Notes: generated from the sequence alone by a model not told the origin. A DNA stretch of 64,000 nucleotides from Jacaranda mimosifolia (GCA_018894105.1 CM032117.1:35568501-35632500), one strand, 5' to 3'. Counted from the first letter of the stretch, positions 21,923-34,743 are shown. Program-made: numbers and translations.

Positions 21923-22829
21923 TTTTGGAATAGTTCCCCACAAGCCAATAAGATTGGCATGTAAACTATTTCTCTTGTGATACAATCTTGATTGAATGAT
22001 ATTCTTTATAAATGGCCATCTTCATCTTATGCTTATATTTCTTCACTGGCATTTGGTTGAAGTCCTTAGATCATACTAGACTATAGGACTTAGGCAGTAC
22101 ACTCTTGGTGACGATCATGGAATAAGTCTTATACGGTCGTGATCTTAAATATCCTAAGTCATAGAATCTTTAGAGATAGGGCATCTGAGATTCGGATAGA
22201 CTTGCACTGATGATGCATAATCCAAGGGTTGGATATTGCTTCGATCCATGAGAAAACCATATGAGATGTGGATGCATGTTAGTTGGTGCGTGTTGGAGAA
22301 CAAGGCACTGGAGACTTGCCCGAAGAATCCACTAGGTAGCCGTAGTGGCAAGTCGGTACTGGCAAGTTCTCCGGCTTATGCTAGTGCATCTAATTAGTCC
22401 TTTGACATGAGGATCCATTGTAATCTTGTGTTTAGGTCCTTATAATTTGACTCCACTTTTAGCCATTTAGCAGGTATTCCGATGGTGATTGGACATGAGC
22501 TACTTAGACATGGAGGCTTATGAGATTCAAGATGGAATCTGACTCCTCATCTTTGTGAAGAACGAGTGCATCTCCTATGCATTCTAAATGATCAATTCCA
22601 AGGAGTCCTTGGCCAAGGCAGTGTGACAATTTGGAAAAAGGTTTTTCGAACATGAGGTCACTAATAGGAATCGAACATTAAGAGTAGATGCATAGTATCA
22701 AGGCTATTAGGGAATTGACAAATATCTTGCCCTAGGCCTCTTTCATGGAGATAAGAGACGGAAGAACTGTATTTGCATTGTACACGTAGAGCTAGAATGG
22801 TTCACCAAAAGCTTTCATTTAGCCAATTG
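21923..22829 (+). repeat. Element C 3' LTR, left part
   Basis: It starts TTTTGGAATAG (TGTT mutated to TTTT) and breaks off at AGCCAATTG, where element D begins. The sequence resumes at 38715 with TTGGGCTCCATGGGCTTGAG. Confidence 0.9.
22825..22829 (+). repeat. Target-site duplication of element D, left copy
   Basis: AATTG precedes element D, and the same five bases follow it at 38710-38714. Rejoining across D restores the LTR sequence GCCAATTGTTGGGCTC seen in C's own 5' LTR. Confidence 0.9.
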
Positions 22830-25130
22830 TGAAGGTTAGTAAGCCACTAGGATCAAATAATAAAAATTCAAAAGTGCAAATTAACTAGTGCTTACAACCT
22901 ATCAAAGATATATTCAGGCTTACAATTCAGATTTAGTTAGAGATTTACCTCAAAGAGCAAATTTCCAAGGTTACAAAGGTGAACACTTCACCGATCCAGA
23001 TTCTGGCAGACTCTAGCACAGCGGAGAACCATCAACTTTTGCCTCGGTTATAGTGCTAAAAAAAATCACAGAAAAACATGTGGAGCTTCTGACCTCCTTG
23101 AAGAACTCTCTGTAAAAAATTTGGAGCAAAACTAAATTTGGATCGCTTGGAAAAAATTCAGTAAGTGACTGATATATTTTGGTGGATCTCTAAAGTTAGC
23201 AAATCAAGTGCTTTGCGTCTATTGTAATGATCCACACACCAATTGATCCTCTATATTCAACCCACTTTTAGTTGGAGAAAATGAGCAGAATATCAAAGGT
23301 GAAGGCCAATTTTTTGAGGTAGGAGAATAAGGAAAACAAAGCCTCAACATATGAAGCAATGTTTGAAAAAGAGTTTTGGAGGGAATTGTGAATGAGTCTA
23401 ATTCTTCACACTTTTGCAAGGTGGTTGAACTCTCCCTCTCTATATCTATATATAGATGTTGGATGGTGTGATGCCACGACTCTCCCTCTCTATATCTACA
23501 TATAGATGTTGGATGGTGTGATGCCAACGTGGCATCACACCTTCCATGGGGGAGGGGGGCGACCAAGTGGGGTGCCAATGTGGCAAATTTGAATTCAAAT
23601 CTCATTTGAATTTCATGTGCATTTTAATTTAATTTGGAATCTAATTCCAAATTAATTAAAATGCCAACTCAAATGAACTCTTCATTTGAATCTTCCCTCC
23701 AAAAATAATTATTCCCATGAATTAAATTAAACTCTTTAATTTAATTAATTTACCTTTGATTTAACTCTTAAGTCAACAAGCTTAACTTTTAAGCTCAAAT
23801 TTGTTAACTCTTCTCTTTAAGTTAACTTGACCAATTGATGGTCATTTGTCACCGAATAATCAATTTCTTAATTATTGGTCTAATTTAACTTCTTAAATTA
23901 GTCAATTAATTTAACAATTAGATAAATCAAGCCAAAAAATGACCTTCAATTTGTGACCTCAAAATCGGTCACCTAGGAGTAATTTTCTAACTCTTAGAAA
24001 GATTCCTCCTTCAACTTTGGAAGCCAATTGGATTTTGTGTGTGACCTAGAAGGTTCTTCCATTCATTGAACATGACGACACAACGCCTTATGACTTTTGA
24101 ATATCATACATTCATTTTAGTTTGAAACAATTTTAAACTAATCGACTCAATTCAATTAATCTCATTAATTGAAGAGCACCCAATCTCCAAGGTCGATGCC
24201 CAATCTCAAGCCCATGGAGCCCAACTAATTGGCCGAAATGAATGCTTCTAGAAAAATATTATAGCTCTATGTGTACCATGCAAATATGGTCCTTCCGTCT
24301 CTTATCTCCCGAAAGAGGCCTAAGGCAAGATATATGTTGCTCCCTAATAGCCTCGATACTATATCTCTATTCTCAATGTTCAATTCCTTTGTGTGACCTA
24401 ATCTTTGGAAAAATCCTTTTCCAAATTGTCACACCACCTTGCGCAAGGATTTCTTGGAATTGATCATTATAGAACACATAAGAGATGTAACGCCCTTCAC
24501 AAAAGTGAGGAGTCGGATTCCATATTGAATCTTACAAACCTCCATGCCAAGTGGCTCATACCTAACATCGACCTAAAAGACCCACTAAGTGGTCAAGAAA
24601 GAGTCAAAGCACGAGGACCAGACACAAGATTACTGTGGATCCTTAAGTCAAAGGACTAATTATATATACTAGTGTAAACATGAAAGCTTGGTATTACTGA
24701 ATTGCGATTACGACTATCTAGTGGATTCTCCAGTGGGACTTCAGTGCCTTGTTCTCTAACAAGTACCCACTAACATGCACCCATATCTTATATGGTTTGC
24801 TCATGGAATGGAGCAACATCTAACTTTTGGACTAATGCATCGTTAGTGCAAGTCTATTCGGATCTTAGATGCCTCATCTCATAAGATCCCATGATTTGGA
24901 AGGCTTTAAGATCACGATCGTGTAACACTTATTCCATGATCACCACCCAATGAACTGACCAAGTCTTGTTATCATGAGTGATCTAAGAGCTTTATCCAAA
25001 TGCGAGTGAAGTAATAGAGAACATAAGATAAAGATGCTCATATAAAGAATATCATTCAATCACAATTATTTTGCAAGGAAATAGCTTTCACAAGGCCAAT
25101 CCTATTAGCTTGCCAGACACTATTCCAACA
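22830..25130 (-). repeat. Element D 3' LTR (2301 bp)
   Basis: In + coordinates it starts TGAAGGTTAGTAAGCC and ends CACTATTCCAACA. It is about 56 bp longer than D's 5' LTR, mostly through a 50-bp tandem duplication at about 23431-23530 that doubles the TATA region. The hairpin is at 23515-23542. Confidence 0.92.
23431..23530 (-). repeat. 50-bp tandem duplication of the D 3' LTR core promoter
   Basis: TCTCCCTCTC starts at 23431 and again at 23481. Each unit carries a TATA-type core (TATATCTATATATAG, with one change to TATATCTACATATAG in the second) and one arm of the promoter hairpin. D's 5' LTR has a single copy at about 37060-37110. Confidence 0.85.
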
Positions 25131-25146
25131 ATCTCCTACTTGCCCT
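25131..25146 (-). promoter_or_regulatory. Element D polypurine tract
   Basis: The minus strand reads AGGGCAAGTAGGAGAT ending at the LTR, the family polypurine tract. Confidence 0.85.
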
Positions 25147-26662
25147 AAAGCCAATGCCCCATGGCTTTGAGATCTTCTAAAGATGTCCTTCAAAGGGGTT
25201 TTTTTAGTGGATCTGCTATATTCTCTTCCGACACAACTCTTTCCACACAAATTCTGTATCTATCAATGATATCTTAGATCAAATGTTATCGCCTCAAAAT
25301 GTGCTTGGATTTCTGATAATATCTTGGCTCTTTAGCTTGCGCCAATGCCCTCATTGTTATCACAGAAGACAATCATTAGCTCAACAATGCTAGGCATTAC
25401 CGTCAACTCTTGAATGAAGTTTTTCATCCAAACACCTTCCTTTGTAGCTTCCAAAGCTGCAATATATTCTACCTTCGTGGTAGAATTGGGCGTAGTGTCT
25501 TATTTGGAACTCTTCCGTCTCACCGCACTGCCATTAAGGCAAAATATAAATTCAGAAGTGAATTTCAAGTCATCTATATCATATTTGAACTTGAATCCGA
25601 AAACCCCTTGAGTTTCAATTCCATTGTGGTATACCAAAAATAAGTCCCTAGTCCTTCTCAAGTACTTAAGGATAGTTTTAATGGCTACCTACTGACTTTC
25701 ACCAAAATTAGATTGGAATCTACTAGTAACACTCAGTAAGTGTGCCACATCCGATCTTGTACATTGAACTGCATACATTATGCTACCAATAGCGGAGGTA
25801 TAAGGTATGTGGGACATCCTTTGTATCTCATTTTCAGTCTAAGGGGCCATAGACTTGGAGAGTCGAATGCCATGTCCCATGGGAAAAAATCCCTTCTTAG
25901 ATTCTTTCACACTAAACCTCTTTAGTATCTTGTCAATGTTGGGGGTTTGGGATAGCCCAACATCCTCTTGGATCTATCTCTATAGATATGTATTCCCAAT
26001 AGGTAGGATGCTTCTCCCAAATCCTTCATGAAGAATTGTATAGATAACCATGCTTTAGTACACTCTAACATTCCTATTTCATTCCCAATGAGAAGGATGT
26101 CATCGACATAAACACAATAAACTACATTGAATTCCCATTAGCCTTTTTAGACACACATGGTTTATACACGTTTTTGATAAAGCTAAACGATTAGACTGTT
26201 TTGTAAAAATGTATGTTTCAACTTCGAGATGCCTGTTTGAGTCTATAAATAGATCTCTGGTGTTTGTAAATGTTTTGCTCACTCCCTTTGGATGTAAAAC
26301 CTTATGGTTGCTCTATATAGATTTCTTCTTCAGTGTCTCCATTGAGGAAAGCGATTTTCACATCCATTTGTCATATCTCATAGTCATAATATGCAGCTAT
26401 GGCAAGTAGAATCCAAATGGACTTAGGCATTGCGACCAGTGAAAAGGTTTCCTCAAAATTGATACTGGGTCTTTGAGTATAACCCTTTGCTACTAGTTGC
26501 GCTTTAAAAGTCACCACTTCTCTATCCACTCCGAGCTTGCGCTTATAGATCCACTTGCAACCAACATGAATGATTCCTTTCGGTGGATATACTAAAGTCC
26601 ATACTTTGTTGGAGTACATGGAGTCTATTTTAGATCTCATGGCTTCAAGCCAACGTCTCGAA
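25147..26662 (-). pseudogene. Element D pol, 3' part: RT and RNase H, broken
   Basis: Reading leftward from the F insertion: WLEAMRSKIDSMYSNKVWTL, PPKGIIHVGCKWIYKRKLGV, KGYTQRPSINFEETF and AMPKSIWILLAIAAYYDYEI are open down to 26371. Past a stop the frame gives DVKIAFLNGDTEEEIYIEQP and later the polymerase motif YVDD at about 26095-26110, followed by a frameshift. RNase H matches continue in mixed frames to the polypurine tract. The apparent start of the 26371-26688 frame lies in element F's LTR and is an artefact of the insertion. Confidence 0.85.
26658..26662 (+). repeat. Target-site duplication of element F, left copy
   Basis: TCGAA here and TCAAA at 32584-32588 flank element F (one mismatch, a CpG decay). 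Joining the D sequences across F restores the coding sequence around MLDIDS-x-x-WLEAM. Confidence 0.8.
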
Positions 26663-28918
26663 TGTTGGAATAGTGCCCGACAAGCCAATTAAATTAGCTT
26701 TATCAAAACTATTTCTTTGTAAAACAATCTTAACTGAATGATATTCTTTATATGGCCATCTTCATCTTGTGCTCTTTATTACTTCACTTGCATTTGGATG
26801 AAGCCCCTAGATCACTTATGACTACGGGACTTGGTTTGATGACCGTAGAATAAGTCTCACACAGTCGCGATCTTAAATCTTCCAAGTCGTAGGATCTTAT
26901 AAGACAGGACATCTAAGATCCGGATAGACTTGCACTAACGATGCATAAATCCAAGAGTTGGATATTACTCCATTACATGAGCAACTGTATGAGATACGGG
27001 TGCATGTTAGTGGGTTTTTGTTCGAGAACAACGTACTGAAGACCCTCCCGAGAATCTACTAGATAGCTATAGTGGCAAGTTGGTAGTAGTTAATTCTCCT
27101 AATTATGCTAGTGCATATTATTAGTCCTTTGACCTGAGGATCCATGGTAACCTTGTGTCTGGTCCTTATGCTTTAACTCTTCCTTGACTACTTAGCGGGT
27201 CTTTTGGGATGAGATTGGGTATGAGTTACTTGGCATGGAGGTTTCTATGATCCAAGATGGAATCTAACTCCTCGCTTTTGTTAAGGGCGAGTGCATCTTC
27301 TATGTGTTCTATAATGATTGATTCCAAGAGATCTTTGCGCAAGGTGGTGTGACAATTTGGAAAAGAAGTTTTCCAATGGTGAGGTCACATAAGGGAATCG
27401 AACATTAAGAATAGAGACATAGTATCAAGGTGTTAGGGAGTCGGCAAATATCTTATTTTAGGCTTCTTTTGGGAAATAGGAGGTGAAAGAACTGCATTTG
27501 CATGGTATGCATAGAGCTATGATGGTTCCCCAGAATATTCATTTCGGTGAATTAGTTGTGCTCCATGGCCTTAAGGTTGGACATCGACCATGGAGATTGG
27601 GTACTCTTCGATTAATGAGATTAATTAAATTAGGTCGATTAGTTTGAATGGAGTTTTAAACTAAAATGAATATAACATATTCAAAAGTCACAAAGAGTTG
27701 TGAGTCCATGTCCAACGAATAGTAAAAGCTATTGGGTCACACACAAAATAAATTACCTTCCAAAATTGGTAGAGGAATTTTCTAAATGTTAGAAAAAACT
27801 CATCCTTTGGTGATCGATTTTCAAGGATCCAATTTAACGGTCAATTTTGGTTTGATTAATTTAAGTGTTAAATTAATCAACTAATTTAAAGAGTTAAATT
27901 AGATCAATAATTAAGGAGTTAATTATTTAGTACCATATTGACCATCAATTGGTCAAGTTGACTTAAAGAGTTAAGTTGACTAGTTTAAGCTTAAGAGTTA
28001 AGCTTGTTTGATTTAAGAGTTAAATCAAAGGTTAATTAATTAAATTAAAGTGTTTAATTTGACTAATGGGAAGATTACTTTTTTGAGGAAAAATTTAAAT
28101 GAATTTTTCATTTAAATTATCATCTTAATTAATTTGGATTTAGATTCCAAATGTAATTGAAATGCACATGAAATTCAAGTAAGACTTGAATTTGAATTTA
28201 CCAACTTGGCATGCCACTTGGCGGTCACCTTGAGGAAGGTGTGACGCCAACTAGCATCACACCTTCTGCCCTTTTCACACCTTCCACCCTCTATATATAG
28301 ATGTAGAGGGTGAACAAATTCAAAATATACATTGATGAAAGTGTGAAAATTAGATTCTTTGCATTCCCTCAAAAACTCTCTCTCTCCATGCGTTGCATCA
28401 TGTGTTGAGCTTTGCATTCCTTCTTCTTCCCGACCTGAAAATTGGCCTCCTCTACATCATTTTCTCCTCTCTAACTCTAGCTTCTATTGAGGGGAAATTG
28501 GAAGAATGAATGGGTGTGGATTATATCAATAGAGGCAAGGCGTTTGATTTGCTGATTTTTGGAGATCTACCGCAATAGCTCCAGATTGGAGTTTTTCTGG
28601 AGCGATCCAGAAGGCTTTTTTGCTTCAATTTTTCCAAGTAGCTTCCTCAGTATATGGAGGTGTTCCAGATTTAATTTAGTGATTTTTGGAGCAGTATAAC
28701 TAGGGCAAAGGTTGCCATCTTTCCGTTGTGCCGATTCCAGATAGTTTCTGGATCCGAAAGAGAGAGTAGATTTTCTCCTTGTTTTGAGCTACAAGAGGTA
28801 ATTCTTCTTCATAATCCAATCTATAGCATGTCTAGATACTTGGTTGCTTGAGTAGCTTAGTTATTTTTCAAGCTTTGAAAGTTTTGATTTATGGATCCTA
28901 GCGCTAGTTTTGCTTTCA
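26663..28918 (+). repeat. Element F 5' LTR (2256 bp)
   Basis: It starts TGTTGGAATAGTGCCCGACA and ends GCTAGTTTTGCTTTCA. The hairpin is at 28236-28265 with partly decayed arms; the TATA box CTATATATAG is at about 28292-28302. Confidence 0.92.
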
Positions 28919-28920
28919 AG

Positions 28921-28931
28921 TGGTATCAGAG
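28921..28931 (+). promoter_or_regulatory. Element F primer binding site
   Basis: TGGTATCAGAG follows the LTR after two bases. The usual next bases CC read TC. Confidence 0.88.
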
Positions 28932-30600
28932 TCTTCAAAGGGTTAAAAAGAAGGATAGAACCGAAGCTAGTTGTATCTACTGGGGTGAAAAGGGGCATTG
29001 GAAAAGAAATTGCAAAGGTTACCTTGCAACCCTTATGAAGGGTATATACTTTATTGAAGTGCATATGATGACTAATTCTTCCACATGGGTATTTGATACC
29101 ATATGCGGTTCTCACCTTTGTAATTCGTTATAGGGGATAGAGAGAAGAAGGAGTCTTCTAGAAGGGGATATGATCCTCCGCTTAGGATACGTAGCAAGAG
29201 TTGCGGCCACTTTCCAAGGCGTTGTCAAGTTGGACTTGGCGAATGCTTGCTATGTACTTGGTCCCATTTATTATCTACCTCATCTTGTAAAGAATATTAT
29301 TTCAATTCCCGTTCTTGATAATAAGGTTGAAGGTATTAAAGAATGGTTCTTTGATTGCTCAAGGTATATTAATAAACGAATTGTACATACTTGATTCTCA
29401 ACCTTCACTAATGAACATTCAATCGAGTAAAAGAAAATTAGATATCCAAGAAGATGTCATTCTTTAGCAAGCAAGACTTGGCCATATTTCTAAGAATAGG
29501 ATGAGAAAGAAGCTTTCAAAGCATTAAATGTTAGTGGTATTGAGGATCTTCCTACTTGTGAAACTTGTTTAAAAGGAAAAATGACCAAGGCTCTTTTTGT
29601 AGGACAAATGGAGTGCTCCACAAATCTCTTGGATTTGATCCATCCGGACATTTGTGGACCACTAAGACTAGTGGGAGAGGAGGTTATTCCTACTTCATCA
29701 CCTCCACCGATGACTATAGTCGGTTCGAACACTGTTTCTCGTGAAGAACAAGTCCGAAGCCTTCAAAAAGTTCAAAGAGTATAGGAGTGAAGTGGAAAAG
29801 TAATTGGGGCTAAATATTAAAGCTCTTCAATCGAAATGAGGGGGAGAATACTTGAGTACCGAATTCTTGGATTATCTAAAGGAGAATGGGATTCTCTCTC
29901 AATGGGCTCCGCCGACACACCCCAACACGATGGAGTAGCTGAAAGGAGAAATCATACCTTATTGAACATGGTACGTTCTATGATGAGCTTTTCTGACGTG
30001 CTCTCCTTTTGGGGATACACCTTACACACGGCAGCGATGCTACTAAATATAGTACCATCTAAGTCGGTGCCAAACACACCATATGAGATATGGCATGGCA
30101 ACCCTCTTACAATTATCTTAAAGTTTGGGGATCTCCCGCCTTCGTAAGATAGACGGTGAGAGATAAGTTGGATAGTAGATCCACCTTGTGCAAGTTTGTG
30201 GGATACTCTAGAGAGTCTATGGGTTACTATTTCTATAATCCCTCAGAACAAAAGGTATTTGTTTCGAGGAACACCTATTTTTTTGGAAAATCAATTTCTA
30301 TTAGATAGAAATGGCATTGTCATTGAACTTGATAAAGTTTAAGACGATGAACAAACTCACAAGCAATGGAAATAAATGAGCAACAAAAGCCTCACACACA
30401 ACCTCTACGTAGGTCAGACTGAATTAAGAAGTAGCCTGAAAGGTTCAGATTCCTTCATGAGATCGGCCAAACTAATGATGATCCGAAGACGTAATTGGAA
30501 GCTATGTCAGACATAGATTAGGGATGCTGGCTTGAATCCATGAGATTCAAAATGGACTCCATGTGCTAAAATAAAGTACGGACTTTGGTAGATCGACCAA
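28932..30600 (+). pseudogene. Element F gag end, protease and integrase, broken
   Basis: Directly after the primer site the sequence jumps to the gag knuckle: CIYWGEKGHWKRNC at about 28972-29012, with the second Cys changed to Trp. Protease follows as TWVFDTICGSHLCNSL, then GDMILRLGYVARVAATFQGV and NIISIPVLDNK, where about 30 bp are missing. HHCC and integrase appear as LPTCETCLKGKMTKALFVGQ (about 29550-29600), LLDLIHPDICGPL (first Asp kept) and, in another frame, DTPQHDGVAERRNHTLLNMV (Glu kept) at 29836-30147. The second Asp site is lost. The linker to 30600 is in mixed frames. Confidence 0.85.
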
Positions 30601-31640
30601 AGAAAATAGTTCTCATTGGTTGCGAGTGGATCTATAAGCAAAAGCTTGGAGTAGATGGAGAAGTGGTGAATTTTAAGGAGTGACTAGTGGCAAAGGGTTA
30701 CACTTAAAGACCCGGTATCGTTTTGAGGAAAGCTTTTCACCAGTCATAATGCCTAAGTCCATTCAGATTCTACTTGCCATAGCCGTATATTATGACTATG
30801 AGATATTGCAAATGGATGTGAAAACCACTTTCCTCAATGGAGACATTGAAGAAGAAATTTATATGGAGCAACCACAATGTTTTACATCCAAGGGGAGTGA
30901 GCAAAAGGTTTGCAAACTCCAGAGATCCATTTACAGACTCAAACAAGCATCCCGAAGTTGGAACATTCATTTTAACAAAGCAGTCAAGTCTTTGGTTTTG
31001 TCAAAAATGTGTATGAACTATGTGTGTATAAGAAGGCAAGAGGGAGTAGTGTACAGTTTATTGTGCTTTATGTGGATGACATTTTTCTCATTGGGAATGA
31101 GGTAGGAATGTTAGAGTGTACTAAAGCGTGGTTATCTACACAATTCTCCATGAAGAATTTGGGAGATGCATCCTACGTATTAGGAATATGAATCTATAGG
31201 GATAGATCTAAGAGGATGCTGGGGCTTTCCAAAACCCTGTACACTGACAAGATACTAAAGGGGTTTAGTATGGAAGAATCTAAGAAGGGATTTCTTCCCA
31301 TAGGACATGACATTCGTCTCTCCAAGTCTATAGGCCCCAAGACAAAGGAAGAGAAACGAAGGATGTCCCACATACCTTATGCCTCCACTATAAGTAGCAT
31401 AATGTATGCAATTCCATATACAGGATCGAATGCGGCACACTCGCTAAGTGTTACGAGTAGGTTCCAATCCAATCCAGGTGAGAGTCATTGGATAGCCATG
31501 AAAGCAATCCTTAAGTACTTGAGAAGGACTAAGGACTTGTTTTTGGTATACAGCAATGGAGAATTGAAACTGGAGAGGTTTTTAGATTCAATTTTTCAAT
31601 CCGATGTAGATGACCTCAAATCCACTTCTGGATTTATATT
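30601..31640 (+). pseudogene. Element F pol: RT and start of RNase H, truncated
   Basis: A 141-codon open stretch (30680-31105) covers AMPKSIQILLAIAVYYDYEI-like sequence, QMDVKTTFLNGDIEEEIYME, KVCKLQRSIYRLKQASRSWN. A shift then leads to FIVLYVDDIFLIGNEVGMLE (YVDD intact) and LGDASYVLGI at 31009-31191. A stop separates MEESKKGFLPIGHDIRLSKS and RMSHIPYASTISSIMYAIPY, VTSRFQSNPGESHWIAMKAI and LKYLRRTKDLFLVYSNGELK (31216-31644). RNase H breaks off at KSTSGFIF at about 31641, where LTR sequence follows. Confidence 0.88.
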
Positions 31641-32583
31641 CTGACTTGTTTAAGCTTAAGAGTTAAGCTTGTTTGATTTAAGAGTTAAATCAAACGTTAA
31701 TTAATTAAATTGAAGTGTTTAATTTAATTAATGGGAAGAATAATTTTTGGAGGGAAAATTTAAATGAAGTGTTCATTTTAAAAGTTTTCATTTAAATTAG
31801 CATCTTAATTAATTTGGAATTAGATTCCAAATGTAATTGAAATGCACATGAAATTCACGTAAGACTTGAATTTGAATTTTCCAACTTGGCATGCCACTTT
31901 GGCAGTCACCTTGATGAAGTGTGATGCCAACTAGAATCACACCTTCCACCCTCTATATATATATGTAGAGGGTGAGCAAATTCAAAATATACATTGCTAA
32001 AAGTGTGAAGATTAGATTCTTTGCACTCCCTCTAAAGCTCTATTTCTCCGTGAATTGCATCATGTGTTGAGCTTTGCATTCCTTCTTCTTCCCAACTTGA
32101 AAATTGGCCCCCTATACCTCATTTTCTCCTATCTAACTCCAACTTCTAGTGAGGGGAAATTGGAAGAATGATTGGGCATGGATCATATCAATAGAGTCAA
32201 GGCGTTTGACTTGCTGATTTTTGGAGATCCACTGCAGTAGCTCCAAATTGGCGAATTTTTATGGAGTGATCCAGAAGGATTTTTTGCTCTAATTTTTCAA
32301 AGTAACTTCCTCAGTGTGTGTATATGTTCTAAATTTAATTTGGTGATTTTTGGATCAGTATAACCAGGGGAAAGGTTGCTGCCTTTCCACTGTGCCGATT
32401 CAAGATAGTTTCTGGATCCGAGAGAGAGAGTTGATTTTCTCCTTGTTTTGAGCTACAAGAGGTAATTCTTCTTCGTAATCCAAATCTATAGCATGTCTAG
32501 ATCCTTGATTTCTTGAGCAGCTTAGTTATTTTTCAAGCTTTGGAAGTTTTGATTTATGGATCATAACGCTACTATTGCTTTCA
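31641..32583 (+). repeat. Element F 3' LTR, right part (about 940 bp)
   Basis: It joins pol at about 31641 to mid-LTR sequence (TTGTTTAAGCTTAAGAGTTA) and ends ACTATTGCTTTCA. The hairpin (about 31917-31944) and TATA box (about 31955-31965) are kept. Confidence 0.9.
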
Positions 32584-34079
32584 TCAAATCTATGTCCAAC
32601 ATAGCTTCCTCATAGGCCTTCAGATAACTATTTGATTGGCCCATATCATGTATGAATACGGACCTTTCGGGTTGCTTCTTGATTCAGTTCAACCTTCTTA
32701 GATGTTGTGTGTAAGGCTTTTGTTGCTCATTTTTTTTCACTGATTATGGGATTTCTTGATCATCTTGAACTTTATTAAGTTCAACAACTCCTTTTTCTAT
32801 CTAATAGAAATTGGCTTCCTAAAAAGGTGGCTCTATTTGAAACAAACACCTTTTGTTCCAAGGGATCATAGAATTAATAACCTATAGACTCTCTAGGGTA
32901 TCCCACAAACTTGCACAAAGTGTATCTACTATCTAACTTATCTCCCACTGTTCGTCTCCCGTAATCGGGAGGTTCCCAAACCTTGAGATATTGGTAAGAG
33001 GGTGCTTTGCCATGCCATATCTCATATGGTGTTTTTGGCACCAACTTTGAAGGTATTATATTTAGTAGCTTCGCCGTTGTGAGTAAGGCGTATCCCCAAA
33101 AAGATATAGACATATAAAAAAAGCTCATCATGGAACGTACCATGTCTAATAAGGTACATTTTCTCCTCTCGGATTCTCCATTGTGTTAGGGTGTGTCGAG
33201 TGGAGTCTATTAAGAGAGAATCCCATTCTTCTTTAGATAATTCAATAATTCGGTGCTCAAGTATTCTCCCCCTCGATCCAATCGAAGAGTTTTAATACTT
33301 AGCCCTAATTGCTTTTCCACTTCATTCCTATACTCTTTGAACATTTCAAAGGCTTCGACTTGCACTTCATAAGATACACATGTCCGAACTGACTATAATC
33401 AACGGTGAAGGTGATGAAGTAGGAATAGCCTCATTTCCCACTAACTATTAGTGGTCCACAAACATCCGTACGAATCAAATCCAAAGGACTTTTGGAGCGC
33501 TCCCTTTGTCCTACAAAAGGACCCTTGGTCATTTTTCCCTTTAAACAAGATTCAGAAGTAGGAAGATCCTCAATGCCACTAACATTTAGTTCTTTGAGAG
33601 CTTCTAACTTGTTCATTCTATTTTTAGAAATATGCCTAAGTCTAGCATGCCATAGAATGGCATCTTCTTGGTTATCTAACTTTCTCTTACTTGATTGAAT
33701 GTACATTAGTGAAGGTTGAGAATCAAGTATGTACAATCTATTAATTAATGTACCTTGTGCAATTAAAGAGCCATTCTCTAGTGCTTTCAACATCCCATTC
33801 GATATAGAAAAATCAAATCCTTTATTATCTAGAACGAGAATTGAAATAATATTCCTAACAAGATGGGATACATAATAAATTGGATCAAGTACAATACAAG
33901 CATTCCGCAAGGTGGCGGCAACTTTTGCCCCATTTCCTAGGCGGAGGATCATATCTCCTTCATGAAGACTCTTTCTTCTTTCCATCCCTTGTAACAAATT
34001 ACAAAGGTGAGAACTACATATGGTATCAAATACCTATGAGGAAGAATTAGTCATCAAGGTAAGCTTTGCAATTTCTTTT
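32584..34079 (-). pseudogene. Element D pol, 5' part: protease and integrase, broken
   Basis: Reading leftward from 34079: the protease site reads VFDTICSSHLCN after a TAG in place of the preceding Trp. Then comes a 188-codon open stretch (33997-33431): MERRKSLHEGDMILRLGNGA, NIISILVLDNKGFDFSISNG, HHCC region LWHARLRHISKNRMNKLEAL and LPTSESCLKGKMTKG, and LDLIRTDVCGPL. About 24 bp are missing after KVAATL. The second Asp (LDRGGEYLS) and the Glu (HNGESERRK) survive in other frames, so all three catalytic residues are still written. The integrase tail is open at 33143-32874 (MVRSMMSFFYMSISFWGYAL). Confidence 0.88.
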
Positions 34080-34743
34080 CTAATGTCCCTTCTCGCCACA
34101 ATGAAAAAAACTAGCTTCGATTTTAGCCTTCATCTTAACACTCCCAAAACTTTTCTTGGGTTGCTTCCCTTTTGAGGAATGACTCTTCTTCCTCTTACCT
34201 CCCTTTGTAAGATCCCTAGGGCCTTTTGACTTGGAAGAATATGCAAGCATAAGAGGCTTCTTCTTTCTCATAGTTGCCTCTGTGGTCACAAGCATGTTCA
34301 CTAACTCGTTAATCATAACTTCTTGCTTGGACATATTGACGTTCATAACGAATTGGTCGAACGATGTTGGAAATGACTGTAGGATCAAATCCACATGGAG
34401 GCTGTTGTCCATGACCACATCTAATTGTCCAAACTTCTTGATGAGTCCTATCATCTTGAGGCCGTGATCATGGACATTAGACCCCTCACTCATCCTTGAT
34501 CTAAAGAGCTCTTTTGACAAAGCGAATCTTTCGTGTCTTGATTGTAAACCATTCAACTCTTGTAAGTGCACATAGATCTCTAGAGCATGTTTCATCACCA
34601 ATTGTGTCCACAGGACTTTGATCAAGGACGTATGTCCTCTTTTCAGAGTCAAGAATTATTTTAAGGTTTCTCAACCAATCTTGGAAGTTAGGCCCAATGA
34701 ATTTATTAGTTTCCAAAATACATGCGAGTGGATTCTTAGCCAT
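34080..34743 (-). pseudogene. Element D gag, broken
   Basis: The ATG at 34743-34741 opens MAKNPLACILETNKFIGPNF, then DWLRNLKIILDSEKRTYVLD to about 34600. There about 100 bp are deleted and the frame shifts. The second frame reads HALEIYVHLQELNGLQSRHE, FRSRMSEGSNVHDHGLKMIG, KKFGQLDVVMDNSLHVDL, SFDQFVMNVNMSKQEVM, a Lys-rich linker, and SFFHCGEKGH at 34080, where a stop replaces the following Trp. The first knuckle Cys is Phe. It belongs to the same gag subfamily as H. Confidence 0.88.

Larger units (their letters stand above)
26663..32583 (+). mobile_element. Copia element F (Angela-like), internally deleted, inserted in D
   Basis: Full 5' LTR, then a primer site followed at once by the end of gag, pol up to RNase H, and the second half of a 3' LTR. 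Two large deletions removed the leader plus most of gag (at about 28935) and the pol end plus the first half of the 3' LTR (at about 31641). Its outer ends are intact and flanked by a target duplication, so the deletions happened inside it. Confidence 0.9.

Noticed and set aside
30770..30970. Minus-strand ORF opposite RT
   Set aside because: Such ORFs occur opposite the conserved RT stretch in A, D, F and H; they follow from sense-strand codon use.
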